Shown piece after piece: positions 21,439 to 34,527 of a DNA stretch of 64,000 bases. A model generated the notes under the pieces. The model did no database searches, was not told the DNA's origin, and was given only the letters and a program-made list of their open reading frames with translations. Origin of the DNA: Planoprotostelium fungivorum (taxonomy: Eukaryota; Evosea; Variosea; Cavosteliida; Cavosteliaceae); contig MDYQ01000127.1 in assembly GCA_003024175.1 (NCBI GenBank), positions 17,156-81,155 on the forward strand, in the 5' to 3' direction. The first letter of the stretch is position 1, and each line of letters opens with the position of its first letter. The translations under genes and the position numbers were made by a program.

Positions 21439-23719
21439 TCGTCCTTTGAATCAAAGACCTCCTTTGCCTTCTCGATGCTGAAGGGAGGTGGCTGCGTCGG
21501 TGTCTTCTTCGTGTTCTGCTCGAAGATCTGCACCATGTCACTCTTCGTGACCATCTCAAGAACTCACCGTGTCGGGGGACTCTGCGATAAACTTTTCTAC
21601 TTCGTAGATCGTGTTCGGCTCCGTCTCGAATATCTTTGTCATCCTGACGATCTGGGGGCAGTAGTGCTGCTTTAGAGTCTGTAGCTCCCACAGGGAGCTG
21701 TCCAATGCCCTCGTCTTCGTCATGTCACTTTGCTTCTCGTCGTAAGGATCGTAGCCGTTGCACTCGGCCAGCGGCTTGTCCGGGCTCTCTCTCTCTTCAC
21801 TCAATCCGATGAGAAGGATCTTCTTCATCTCGACTGCAACATTTCAGCTCTTCTCTATCTCTTCTTCCTCACCCTTTGGTTCTCTGTGAATGAGCACCTT
21901 GAGTGTTGGATTTCTTCTGATGATGTTGTAGATGAGAATCAAGCAGACGGTGATTCCGTGGGGTGGGACGGTGAGTGTCAATCTAGCCAACTTCTTTGCG
22001 AAAGAGGCAAGGATGTACACCGGCACCAACCTGAAGAGGTCAGAGATCGTTCGAGACTTGACAAGTGGCTCACTTGGAGGATAAACTGTCGTCCAACAGT
22101 TTGAAGAATTTGACGCGGTACTTGGTGAGGAAGATATTGGTCGATAAGAGTTGGTACAACTTCTTGTAGTAGTCGGGATAGTCTCTATTGTGTGTGAGCA
22201 GAGAGAAGGAGAAGGAGAGAGAAGGAGATCTCACGTATTGTATCTCGTGATGAGGGTGAAGAGTCCGTTCAATGCCATGAGACTGATGACACCACCTGAT
22301 CACCACCGTTAGACATCACGACATCAACTGCGAAATATCGCACGCACCTTGATCGTAAGAACGTACGATGTAATCTAAGAGGTAACTCGGTTGTTCCATG
22401 AGAGGTAAGATGTCAGTCTCGATGGTGGTCAACACCTGGATGAATGAGTCATCCGCATCGAGATGAACGTCTACGCGAAACAACTGAACGCATCGCTCAC
22501 CTTCTTGAAGATCTCTGCTGGCATCTCTAATCGGAGAAACTCCAACCAACACTGTTCTGCCATCTTTCTGTGGGATTCGAGATTGATCATCTGTCTCCTC
22601 AAGTTCTTCTTGGGCTTCTCTTTCATCGGTTTGATGTCTCTCCTCAACTCTGGTAGGACGAGCTCTCCCTTCTTCTTCTTGTGCTGCCCCAAGTTAACTC
22701 TTCTCTCTCTCTCCTCTCACCTTCTTCGGTTGATCGGGAAGGAAGAGACGATCTTTCATCTGCAGGAGATTCTCGTAATTGCTGCTCTCCGTCTTCTCTA
22801 ATTTGGCCTTCGCCTTAAAGTGTTCGACACCGTGCAGTCTGATCTCGTGGTCTTCTACGTCGTCCAAATTGTCTCCTTCCGTCCTCTGTACTGTGCCGAC
22901 GAATAGCTCGGTGAGTTCGCTGGGTAGTTCCATACTCTCCAAGAAGGGATAGATACGTCTCGCCTTATCGTGCTGTACCTCTCTGTCTCCTTCTTTTGCT
23001 TCCTTGCTGGATTTTCTGCTGTCGTTATTTTCTCGTTTGTGATGATCTTCTTCACCTCAATACTTTGAAGACGGTGAAACGGATGTCATCGTACTGGGCG
23101 ATGTACTTTTCACCGATGCTCTCACGGAGTTGCTCGATGTTGGAAGAGGTGCTGGACAACACCCTCTGGATCATCTTCTCAAAGAGGGGGGAAGATAAGG
23201 CGAGCGAGTCTTTCGTGGTCGCCTCGAGGCACGATTCACTGATGGAGATATCCATCACCATGTCCACTCCGCAAAGCTGTGACGATATCAGTATCGTATC
23301 ATTCGATGGATGATAGATCTCCACACCTGTACAGTCAGAATGGGTATGTCTATGAAGTTGAGGATCGTTTGTTTGAACGTTTGGAACTCTTTCTGGATCC
23401 ATGTCTGAGTGGGCTTCACCGTCTGTCCGTAGAAATGAGGTCGGTATTGACCGAAGAATTTGTGCAGAACGTGTGCTGTGTGCTCTATCTATACAGAACT
23501 CAATCGAAGACACTCATTGGATCCTCACTGATTCCGCATTTTGTCCTTTCAGTGACACCTGCAATTGGTTGTTGACAGAAGAGACTTCTTCTGGTCCTGC
23601 CGTCTCTGCTAAAGTGACTTGGACGATAGTCTGTTCGGGCTTCTACACAACATTTAACCCTGATTCAGACTCATCGTGACACGCACCTTCCTCTTTCCAG
23701 TGGCCTTCTTAACCGCCAT
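21417..23719 (-). CDS. NOC4L: Nucleolar complex protein 4 (NOC4/UTP19)
   Basis: The gene has roughly ten exons, starting MAVKKATGKRK at 23719. A 47-nt intron joins KPEQTIVQVTLAETAGPEEV. Early parts (IEHTAHVLHKFFGQYRPHFY, EKYIAQYDDIRFTVFKVLR) are diverged. The C-terminal half is clear: LALNGLFTLITRYN-like sequence, YPDYYKKLYQLLSTNIFLTK, YRVKFFKLLDDSLSSK, ASFAKKLARLTLTVPPHGIT, and RALDSSLWELQTLKQHYCPQ, as in human NOC4L. NOC4 works with NOP14 in maturation and export of the 40S subunit. The stop, at 21417-21419, lies inside the last exon of the convergent TFB1M-like gene. Confidence 0.9.
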
Positions 23720-23866
23720 GTGTATCTGCAGCCGATGTGATGCACGAAAGTTTCTCAGAAACACCATCTACAACCCAAATCTGCACATTCATTTCGATTT
23801 TAGCACACAGATGAGTTCGAGCGATCCATCATCGATTTTATATACGAGCATAAAACCACCCTCTGT

Positions 23867-26800
23867 CTACAGAAGTCGATTGCGAATGTCTGAAGACGAG
23901 TGAGAAAGATGAAGCGTGATGGAAAGATGGAATGTGACGAAAAGATGGAAGACAAACACACCTTCCAACTTCTTGATGACCTCCATGGGCGTTCTGTCCA
24001 AGTCACCCGCGATCGATGCCTGCTTATCAGCATCCAAGCTGACAAACTGCTCGCACAGGTCACCGTCCACGATATCCTGTCTCCATCAGAACCCCATCAA
24101 CTTCCATCTTAATTCACCTTCACGGGGAAATAGTAACTTCTGAACGAAAGATGGTCCCTGCCCGTCAGCATGAGGTTCTCTAACCTGAGCTGCATCTCCA
24201 AGTGCTGAAAGAAATCAACGTCCTCCCTGGACACGAAGGGAACGAGGATGCCGATGGATCCAGCCAGAGTCGAGTACGCGACGACTTCAGAGGCACCGGG
24301 GACGAGAGAAGCCTTCGTCACGCAGTTGACTGTCTCTCCCACGTGGAACATGGCCAAGTCTTCCAGCTTGTATGGTGCTCCGTTCAAGTAGCCCTGTGAG
24401 GTTCAATGTTTGTGTCATGAGGATGACTCACGGATTCGGACTGAAGCTTCGCACCGGTGGGATCTTCTTCCATCTCTTCGGAGACCTGCAGGTGTCAGTC
24501 TTCTCTCGTGTTTCTTCTTGTCACCTGAGCGGGTAATCTGGAGATGAATATGTTTCCAAACTTGTCAGAGCACACGATGGAATCGTAATCTAAGATGGAC
24601 ATGGATGTGATGGATCTGTCAGAGTTACAAAGGATGAGAGAAGAGAGAGGATGAGAGAGAGAGGATGAAAGAGAGAATGAGAGGAGATAGATGTTACCTG
24701 GGTGTGGGGTGATCTGCAAAGATGTAGAGTTGGTTGTCCGCCTTTCTGTACTTGACAAAGTGAACAGACTCTTGGATATCTGTCACGTAGATACGCTCTC
24801 CTTGTGTGTCGATCTTGTTGATCACATTGGGGAATGACTTGTACTCGCATTTCTTCAGCAACTGTTCATCGTCAATCATCACATCAACATCATCACATCA
24901 ACACATCATCACATCAACACATCAACACATCAACACATCAACACATCAACACATCGACACATTCGATCAAATGACTCTCACCTTCTTCTTTCCGATATCG
25001 TAGATCCTGAGGAGATTTCCAGCACCCACCAGCAGTCTCCCCTGGAAGGGATGCAGAGCAGAGGGAGGTACCTCCACCGGTGTCTTGTGCATCAGCTCCA
25101 ACTGCTTCCCCTCCACCACACGATACACGTGGATCATACCCCCCGAGTAGCTCCTCGGTTTGATGTACATGTCCTTGGCTGTACCCACCACCAACAGCAC
25201 TTCGTTTCCTCTCTCCTTGAAGATGCAAGTGCAGAGGCTGATGGCAGCCTCGTTGTCGTCCAAGTGGATGAGATCGAGGGTGCCGTTGTCCCTTGGTGAT
25301 ACGATTCGAATGCAAGAGGCCCACTTTCCGTTGCCGGGTTTGATCTCAGCCAACATGGTCTTCTCGAAGGGGAGCTCTTCTTCTTCCTTCTCTTCCTCTA
25401 GAGTTTCGACGGCCATGTCATCTTCTTCCTTCTTCACCTTGTCCTCCTCTACCTTTGCCGCGTTGTGGTCTGATTCAATGATGATCAAGTTGTTCGAATC
25501 GGGGAAGGGAATAAAGTGTCGGGGGGTGTGGAGCAGTGGAATGTCACTCTGATGAAGATCAGCTCCTGTTCATCGTAGACAGGATGTGACATCATAGAGA
25601 ACAGGAGACGAGGTAGATCGAGTCGTGCGATAGAGTTGTATACACATGTGGAGATGAATGTAGAGTGAAGAGATTGTCACCTGGTTGAACGTAGCACCGA
25701 GACGATCGATGACGAGAATTCTGAGAGTGCTACCAGAGATAGCAACGATACCCTCTGGAATGTTGTCCGAGCAGAAAGTGGCTGCTGATTCGAGGGGAAC
25801 GTAGCTGAGAGGAACCATCTGGTATCTCAGTGTCGATTGATCGTTGTAGGCCAACCAAGCTCTCGAAGACAGGGCCATGAAGGCATTCGTCCCCTTCACC
25901 TTCATTCCCACCAATTTGACGGCCCTGCTACCTGCATCCCTTCAGTTCTCTGTACATCAACATTGCACAGAGAAGAGAGATCGTAATTCATCTCACCTGT
26001 GAGTCTGGAACGTGTGTCAGACAGTTCTCCCGTGATGGAATCGATGACAGTTCTGAGCAGAATGCCATTGTTCAGTCCAATGGTCAAGAAGAGAGTGCCC
26101 GATGCATCGTTGGCAGTGTTGCTCATGTTGACGATGCACAAGCTCTCGGAATGGGTGGGGAGACTCTGAATACTCAGGACCTACCTCGTTCAGAATCGAA
26201 TATTCACTCTGATCTCACCTGCAGACAATCTTCAGAATCGAGAGAGAAGACTCTGACGTTGTTCTCCCAATCTCCAACGGCAACAAATCTCGTGCGAGCT
26301 CTTCCGGGCAGCAGCGGAGCGATGGCGAGACACGAGACCTACTCCATTCACTTCCCTTCCACTCCCTCCTCTCACCTCTCTTCCAATAAACTTCTTCTCG
26401 ATCTCGATGAGCTGACCCAACTGATCCAACTCAAAGTACAAGAGGTCACCTCCACTGAGTGCGATGACCACTTGGCTCTCGTTGCTCGTCGCGTGGGAGA
26501 TGGATTTCTTTCCGGGTGTCTTCCACTCGTGGATGCCCTTTTCGTTTCGAATGTGACGGATTCCCATTGGGTGGACTTGGATGAAACCATCGTCACCGAT
26601 GTTGGCCACGTGAATGCTAGTGGATGTGGTGAGCATTCCAGTGTCGACGGCCTCTTCTACGGAGGCTCCGATGGTGAGGACGAGTGTCGCATTGACAAAG
26701 GACACGACGATGTAATCGTCAACCTTCTGTGTGCTGCTCTTCTTCACCGTCCACACCTGCTCTCACATCAGCTCGATTTCAAAGGTTCGTCGATGGAGAG

Positions 26801-28492
26801 GTGAAGAGAATGGAAAGAGAGATGAAAGAATCACAGCGGAGGGGTTTCCTGGTAGAGGAGATTCTGCAATCTCCATGGGAGCAATACCGTGACGCAGGAC
26901 GCGAAGTGCAGACTGGTAGCCTCTGCCGCAGATGGCGTAGATCTGGGGCGTGTCTTCCTTGTACAGATCCAAGATCTTCATCTCTATGATGGGAGACAGA
27001 CTGTTCATGCTGTCGGCGAGCTGGAGGTACTGCAGTTTCCTCGGCTTAAAGTATCTGACCTGCTCTCGTAAGATGCTTCTCTTCTTGTCTCTCTCACCTC
27101 CATGGGATCTGATATGTCTTGGTTATCACCGATCTCGGCGAGAGAGTAGAGATAGTGGTTACCAAACTCTGAAGCAGAGAAGAGAGAGCCGTTCTTCAGC
27201 ATGTTGATGCTGTTCGAGGGGGGAATCGTGTCGAAGTAAGTCATGTTGATGCCCGTGACTTCTGCACCGTTGACGGTGAGAGAGAGTTTGATGAGATCTC
27301 CGTATTCAGTCTGTACCAAGAAGAAGAAGAGATCCTGTGACGATGAGAAGGATCGAATGGAACGTTCACCTTTCTCTTGAAGAAGGTGCTGCTGATGATC
27401 ATGAGACCCTGATCATCGTTCGATCCCTCTCTTCTGGGTATGACGGCCTTGACTTGGTTGTGACCCTGATGGATCCAGTAGATGATGTTCTCCGCACACA
27501 CCAACACTCCACCCGGTCCGTCTGTACCTCCCGGAACTGAAGTTGTACTCAGTCAATCGTCCTCAAGTCATCCCCATTCAACTTTCGTATCGTAGATAGA
27601 CTAAAAGGTATTCTACGTCACAGATGCAGATATACATCGATGGAAGAAGGATGTTCTCTTTTGCTCTTTCTCACCGGAAATAAGGTGGCTGGATGTCTGA
27701 TCGATCTGCTCGTTCCACTTTCTGACGACGTGGTTCAGACCGAGATCTAACTCGTAATAGACGAGGAATCGAGCGAGTGCATCTTCTTCTTCGTAGTTGG
27801 ACTGGAGAATGTTCACTCTTTCGCTGTCCATGAAAGATCACCTCGATGCAAGCGAAGATGGGGTTTTCGAAACCGACGTCGAGACCCGTGACGGTAAAGA
27901 GGATGGTGTGTGCCTTGTGTGCCTCCAAGGGTGACGAGATGGTCAATTTGGCCGCACTATCACGGTTCAAGATGTAAACCAATTTCTGTTTCTCCACGGC
28001 TCCTATTCGTGGGATCAGCATCATCTGATTAGATGCGATGCAGAGGGCTCACCAATCATGACGGCTCTTCCTTTCGGGTCAGCGGCGAGAAAATGGCCGG
28101 GAACGACTCTTCTGCATCCTGATTTTCCAAAAGTCTCCTCGTGTATGCGATCGAAGCGATTCTTGGCCACGTTGTATTCTAAGATGACGATCTTCCCACT
28201 GTCTGAACCGACGATGATGTAGTCCTTAGACCCACCTACAGCCGTTAATGAGGTACGAGGGAAGAGGAAAGAGAAAATCACCGGTTAAACGAAAAGGAGC
28301 TAGGGCTCGCACGAGACCAAAGATTTCGGTGGATAAGACCGTCTGGTATCTTCCATTCTCGTCTTGACGTAACAGCTCCAAGATCTTTCCTCGAGAGACG
28401 ACCAACTCCTGAAGCTTCGGTGAAGAGAAGTTACCTGCGATAGAATTGTATATTGCAGTACTTCTCTGCAGTGTTAGGGAGTAGAGATGCAT
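23867..28492 (-). CDS. SF3B3: Splicing factor 3b subunit 3 (SAP130/Rse1)
   Basis: This is a many-exon gene for about 1,200 residues, near full family length. It starts [20 protein letters not shown], followed by [19 protein letters not shown]. Other landmarks are [91 protein letters not shown] and [20 protein letters not shown]. The C-terminus reads [29 protein letters not shown] and [11 protein letters not shown], and ends DIRNRLL. SF3B3 is a triple-propeller, DDB1-like scaffold of the U2 snRNP SF3b complex and is needed for branch-site recognition. One intron near 24880-24960 holds an ACATCA microsatellite. The gene order and exon phases look intact. Confidence 0.96.
24878..24962 (+). repeat. 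Short tandem repeat (ACATCA-type) in SF3B3 intron
   Basis: The sequence is built of ACATCA and ACATCAAC units repeated about ten times. It sits in the intron between the exon encoding DIGKKK and the one encoding the [11 protein letters not shown] segment. Confidence 0.85.
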
Positions 28493-28578
28493 CTTGTGAA
28501 ACCCCTATTCGTGATGATCAGATGTGGTTGAAAATCTCCGTTGTAGACGAATATTCAGATATTCATTTTTAATTCATC

Positions 28579-31009
28579 TCATTTATTCCCACACAGAGCA
28601 GCCAGCTCAGCTTTCACTTGTTTGTATCTGTCGTATTCTACTTGTATCGGTGCTCTATCTTCTCTCGTTGACATCTGCACACTGTGTCACCTCCTCATCT
28701 TCGCTGCCGCTCACCTTTCTCCCGTTCTTCGTCTCAAATTCGTTCTGGTACTTGTGAAGGAACATTTGAATCCTTCTCTTCTCTAATTTTAATTGTCTAA
28801 ACTTCGGATCGTTCAGAGGTGACAAGGGTTCCACGAATTCAGCTGTCTCTGTTCTCCCTCAGCCTCATCCTCTTTATCCATCACTCACTCTCTTCACTCT
28901 CGGTATCTTCCGCATCACTGTCCTCTCTGTCCTCTCGATTCGATAATTCGATGAGTCCCTGCACCTTCAGCGATTCACACTTTCATTGCAACTCACCGCA
29001 CAGTCTCCGCTGCGGTTGACCAGCAGACTCAATTTGCTCCAATCGTCGTGTGTCGGCTGTGACACGTGAGTTAGAGAAATGAGTTGAGGAAACCCACCAG
29101 TGTTCCATTCTGTTGCTCGAAATAACTTTCGTAGAGTCTGAGCTCTCTGTTGATGGCCGACAGCTCGTCCCTCAGTTCGTGGGGTTTCATCGATTCGAGG
29201 TCGGGTGGTCTCCCCGCAGTCCTTCGCAGTCTCTCTAATCTTTCTAGTGCCATCTGTGTCGCGTCAATCTATTCATCTCATCATCTCATCATCTCATCAT
29301 CTGATGATGTCGGATGATCGTGTGCATCATCGAGAGATCATAAACGCTCTCACCTCTAAAAAGTCTCGATTGTTCGGACCTGCTGATTTCGATCTCGGTC
29401 TGGCCGATAGAATCTCTTTCACCGAGCGTGGCACGTTCTTACTGTCTCCACCCTCCTCGATCTTCTCTCGTGGAGGCTGTGTCATCTTGGTCTCTTCCTT
29501 CGGTACCTCTTTGACGATGGATGATGATACGGACGTAGTTGAGGCCGATCCACTCAGAGTGGGAGGAGAAGTGGGCTTCTCGTACTCTTCGCTGGCGCTG
29601 TGGGATAACGATCTATCTCTCGATTTCCCCTTCTCCCTCTCTCTCTATTCACGTCAGTCATATCACAATGTACCATCCTTCGTAAGACGAGATGATATAG
29701 ACATACCAGAGAGTGTACACGAGACCCGGGGGATGAGGGTAGGATGGGAGAGGCAGGAACGGACGAACTCCTCCCGACAGGGGATTCCCTGATCTCTGAC
29801 GTCACCCTGCTCACCGGTAGACTCCCACTCGAATTCTTTTCTTCCTTCTTTCCCCCTCCCAGTCGTAACCGCAGTCCGAACCTTTTCGCTTCAGGATGAC
29901 ACGCATTCCTCACTCTCACCCCTTTCCCTTCTTATGTTTCTGCTCCACTTTCTCTGTTGAACATCAACATCTATTCTTCCCTGACGATCGATGTCACCTG
30001 CCGCGACGCGCTGTGCATGCGTTTTGAGGAAGGTGTAAAAGTCCATGTCATCCTCTTCTTCTTTCTCGGGTATTGGAGACACTATCAAGGGACTGATTGG
30101 CTCCTCTTTCGGTTCGGTGGGTGATTCAAGTTTCACTTCGGGAGACGGGGGATCCAGCTCTGCTGGCTCTGGGAAGAAAAAATCGAATTGATCCGCGAGG
30201 TCTGTAACCAAATTGGACAGCTGCACACGTTCAGTCGAGTGAGATGAGAGGGAGGGTTACCTTTGTCGAATCGGACATCATCTTGATGGAGCTCATCCCG
30301 ATGGTCTCATCTGTCCACAGAAAATTGCTCGAGAAGACGATGGCCTGGTGGACGTCAATGTTGACGTTCGAATCGTACGGAGAAAGATTTGAGACATTCG
30401 CACTCACCAAGTTATTGATGCTCATCAGATTCTGGCTCTCATGTTTACAGATGTTGAGCATCAATTGCAGTAGTCGACGTAGAACTACTCGATTGACTGG
30501 TGGCAATGCGTCGATCAGCTCTTTCTGCTTCTCTAATCTCGCTTCCGTCTTTTCGATGTCTGTTCCTCCATCAATCTCGGGATGATCAAGGATGTTCTGG
30601 ACAGCACCTTGAATTTCTATGAATTGGTCATAGTTCTGGCTCAATAAGAGGGGCTCTGGCAGCTCCCGCAGAAACATCTTGAGAAGACTGGATACGACGT
30701 GGACAGAATCGCACTGGTAGATGATCCCTGATTTACCTGCGATTGTTAACCTTCAATTACATGTTTGTTGTATCTGCCACCGTCACCTTCATCGATGTCC
30801 TTCTTCAGCGATGTGACTTCAGCAATACTTCCAGATACACGAAACACACCCTCAGCCGTGAGCCCTTTGGCCTCTATATACGAGATGCACTCCCATAAGA
30901 TTGGGGGCAGGAGGGATGCAGAGTTCTTGTCTCGTACAGCATCGATTGGGATGCCATAGACTTTCGATTGTGCAGTTGGTTGACGACTCCTCGTCTTCCG
31001 TAAGCTCAT
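28579..31009 (-). CDS. FAM13-like RhoGAP protein
   Basis: The start is MSLRKTRSRQPTAQSKVYGI at 31009. The RhoGAP domain reads LPPILWECISYIEAKGLTAE, with the arginine finger in GVFRVSGSIAE. It continues FLRELPEPLLLSQNY and LMLNICKHESQNLMSINNLV. A disordered acidic and Ser-rich middle follows. The C-terminal half has three FAM13-type helical modules: PHELRDELSAINRELRLYES with YFEQQNGTL; FRQLKLEKRRIQMFLHKYQN with EFETKNGRK; and MSTREDRAPIQVEYDRYKQV with KAELAAL. The last is close to human FAM13A QKEDRTPMAEEYSEYKHIKAKL. The stop is at 28579. It should stimulate GTP hydrolysis on a Rho-family GTPase. An upstream exon is possible. Confidence 0.85.
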
Positions 31010-31484
31010 CTATGTCAGTCTGCTCTTTCCCTGCTCCAGAGAGAAACGCACCACTACAACCAGAAAATATGTTTCCCTATTGAACAATGTGAATATTTCT
31101 CCATTCTTTTCACCAAAAGAAAACCTTCCCAGGGTCGCGTTTACTCTGTTGCTACGCAGCTCGCTTGACATGCGGTCATACAATCAATACTCTCTTGATT
31201 TTCAATCTCTGCGACCCTAAATATATGGAAAACGGTGGAGAAATGAATAAAATACAAAATGGATAATGATGAGCTGATGAAGTTACTTGAAAGCATGTGA
31301 TGCTGGCTTACTCTGTGCTGCTAGCTTACTCTGTGGTGGGATAGTTCACGATAGAGTATTACCGGTTACTCTCACGTGATATGGGGTTTCGGCTTTCTTC
31401 GGAATTAGAGGGCTGATATTTGCGCCGCGAAAGTGGTCCACAGCCCAGGCCGCTTCGGGACGTAGATCTGGAGGAGTTTATTAT

Positions 31485-31491
31485 TATAAAA
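31485..31491 (+). promoter_or_regulatory. TATA box of the TM9SF gene
   Basis: TATAAAA lies 47 bp before the TM9SF start codon, at a plausible distance for a short 5' UTR. The 528-bp gap 31010-31537 also holds a GC-rich spot near 31418-31432 (TTTGCGCCGCGAAAG) that resembles an E2F-type element. Nothing else in the gap was recognised. Confidence 0.55.
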
Positions 31492-31537
31492 CGGCCCTCT
31501 GCGACTCAGCAGTTCACAAAAACACAGAACAAAAGCA

Positions 31538-33801
31538 ATGAAGGGGCTTCTATTTGTTTTGCTTCTATGTGGCTGTGTCAGCGCTTGGTATTTTCCAGGA
31601 GCTGCCCCCACCGATTATGCGAAAGGAGCTGAAGTGAAACTGAAGGCCAACAAGATGACCTCCATTCACACGCAATTACCATACAGTTTCTATTCTCTTC
31701 CATTTTGTAAGCCTAAGAAGGTCGAGAGAGACCCAGAGAACCTCGGTGAGTTCTTGAGAGGAGATATCGTTCAGAGCACGTCATATGAGGTGAGGCGATC
31801 CTCTGTTGTGGTTACGGACTTTTTGACCGACGAGATTTCAGGTCAAAATGTTACAACCCGAGACTTGCAGGGCTGTGTGCGGCGTGATGCACTATGCAAA
31901 GAAAGATATCAACGATTTTGCTAAGAAAATCCACTACCAATACAAGATCCACCTGTGAGTGATACTTGCATTATTCCGAATCTAACACACTTCCCAGTCT
32001 CTTGGACAACCTTCCAGGCGCCGTCGTCAAGAAGCAGAAGACTGACAAACAAAAGGAAGTCGTCGTCTACGAGACCGGATACTATCTCGGCCAATCTCTC
32101 GTTCCTAAAGAGGTCGGCCCTCTACGATCATCATCAACTCCTGACGAGTTCCAGGGAAGTGCAAAGAAGGAGACGAACATGTACAGACTATTCAATCACA
32201 TCAACATGAAGGTCCACGTGCACGATTCCCCCGATGGATTGTCTAAGCGAGTCGTCGGCTTTGACATCAAACCCCAATCGATCAACCACGGTGGAGACGT
32301 CCCCAACTGTGGCTCAGGAAAGTTTATGGACATCACGAAGGACCAAGAGGCTGACGTCCTGTGGACTTACTCTGTCGAATGGCAGGAGTCCAGCGTCATG
32401 TGGATCAACCGCTGGGACAGATATCTCAAGGACACCGATCCTCAGGTAGACATGATGTTCTCGCATGGACGCTGACACGAACAGATCCACTGGTTCTCCA
32501 TCGTCAACTCTCTCATGATCGTTGCCTTCTTGACCGGCATGATGGCCATGATCATGATGAGAACTCTCCACGCAGATTTCAGAAGGTACAACCAGGAGAC
32601 CAACGAGGAAGTAGAAGAGACCGGATGGAAGTTGGTTCACGGTGACGTATTCCGACCCCCCGTACGACCCATGCTGCTCTCCGTTCTGTTGGGTTCCGGT
32701 GTTCAGATCTTTGGAATGACTCTCATCACCATGAGTGAGTCCAATTCATCTATTTAGAACCTACGAAAGAGTTTCGATACACTCGAACGTCTCGTAGATG
32801 ACTCTGACGATGACAGTCGTCGCTGCCCTTGGGTTCTTATCTCCTGCCAACCGTGGAGGTCTCATCTCTTCCATGGTCGTCCTCTTTGTCATCATGGGAA
32901 TCTTTGCAGGATATTTCTCCACGAGAAACTTTAGAATGCTCAAGGGAAACTCTTGGAAGAAGAACACCATCTTTGTGCGTCATCATCCTTCTTCATTTCA
33001 CTGATAACGATCAGACTGCTCTCTCCTTCCCCGGCACTGTCTTCACGATCTTCTTCATCTTGAACATGATCATGAGAGTCAAGGGGTCCAGTGGTGCCGT
33101 TCCTGTGGTCACTCTCTTGTCCATCCTCGTCCTGTGGACTGGAATCTCCACTCCCCTCGTCTTCCTCGGAAGTTACCTCGCCTACAAGCAACCCGTGAGT
33201 GAAATATCCTCCACAACTTGAGACATTGTGGGCTCACCTTGGTGTAGGCAGTGCAACACCCAGTGAGAACGAATCAGATACCGAGACAGATTCCAGAGCA
33301 AGTGTGGTACATGCACCCCGTGGTGTCCATTCTCATGGGAGGTGTTCTACCATTCGGTGCCATATTCATCGAGCTCCTCTTCATCTTCTCTGCCATCTGG
33401 GGTCACAAGCTCTACTACATCTTTGGCTTCCTCTTCATGGTCTTTATCATCCTCGTCCTCACCTGTGCTGAGATCACCATCATCATGTGTTACTTCCAAC
33501 TCTGTTCAGAGGTGAGACACTCGAACCTCTCTGTAATGATGAATGAGGGTTGACGTACGGGCAGGATTACCACTGGTGGTGGAGATCCTTCTTGACGTCA
33601 GGAGCTTCGGCATTGTACATGTTCCTGTACGCCATCTACTACTACACCAAGTTGGACCTGGAGGAGTCGGTGTCGATCATGCTCTACTTTGGATACACCT
33701 TGATCATGTCCCTTGGCTTCTTTGTACTCACGGGTGCCATTGGTTACGCCTCCACTTTCCTATTTGTATCAAAGATCTACGCCCAGATCAAGGTTGACTA
33801 A
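31538..33801 (+). CDS. TM9SF2: Transmembrane 9 superfamily protein (TM9SF2/TM9SF4 type)
   Basis: The gene has about nine exons. A signal peptide ([19 protein letters not shown]) is followed by [11 protein letters not shown], the usual start of the lumenal domain. Then come [30 protein letters not shown] and [20 protein letters not shown]. The nine-span part contains [73 protein letters not shown] and [20 protein letters not shown]. It ends KIYAQIKVD. The C-terminal KVD fits the KxD/E Golgi-retention signal and is identical to the human TM9SF2 end. These proteins act in endosome-Golgi sorting, adhesion and phagocytosis. TM9SF4 is an equally good label. Confidence 0.95.
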
Positions 33802-33905
33802 TCTTCTATCATAAACTGCCCTTCAAATTTGTTTCTCTCTTGTTACATAAGAGCATGTTAGACGAGCGATTGTTGTTTATTCTTGCTTAACGTCATGTTA
33901 GGTTA

Positions 33906-34375
33906 CATACAATTTTGGGGTTCCAGAGTCTCCAGCTCAAAAAAGCCAGTTGATGTAATCCTTCTCGGCAAGATCTATGAACTAGCTATCAAGAGAGGAA
34001 GATTTGAGCTCGTCAAGTTTCTCTATCCTCTTGTGGATCCATTGATCAATGCCTGTCTGATGGCCGTTGTGGATCCACACGAGGGACCTTCAAATTTTGC
34101 CGGCAAAAGCGTTTCTGACGGCCTCATTCTTCTGCTGCTGGATCCACACGAGGATCGGATAAGAGAAGCTTCACTATCTCAGGTGTTCCATACATAAATA
34201 CCCATCTTATGGAGCTGTGGATCCACCAGCAAACCATCAGGACCATCAAGCGTGCATCACGGACACGTTCAAGATGGACGGAGGTGTGCAGTTACTCTTG
34301 AGCGATCGGCGAGTGGACCCGTCGGCAGATGACAATGATGCCTTCAGAGATGCTCCTGCACCAAAGAATGGACCT
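33906..34375. pseudogene. Ankyrin-repeat relics on both strands
   Basis: On the minus strand, 34180-34040 still encodes broken units (LLLSDPRVDPAAEE, then stops). On the plus strand, 34276-34370 encodes one better-preserved unit (VQLLLSDRRVDPSADDNDAF, then RDAP). No frame is long enough to be a gene. The rest of the 33802-34527 gap, between TM9SF and the tail of CNOT1, holds nothing else recognisable. Confidence 0.65.
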
Positions 34376-34527
34376 CAAGATAGCGCCCCACAATAAATAT
34401 ACATCCACTCCTCTTTAGCAGTTATTTATCATGAAGACCTATACAGTTGAAAGTGTCATTGTTAGCTACAAGTATCTACACAATCTAACTGAATGAAAGA
34501 CGATGAAGGGTTTATATACAAAAAGAG

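Noticed and set aside
26151-26804. Plus-strand frame of 217 codons
   Set aside because: It is antisense to SF3B3 exons that match the family closely, and it has no recognisable domain.
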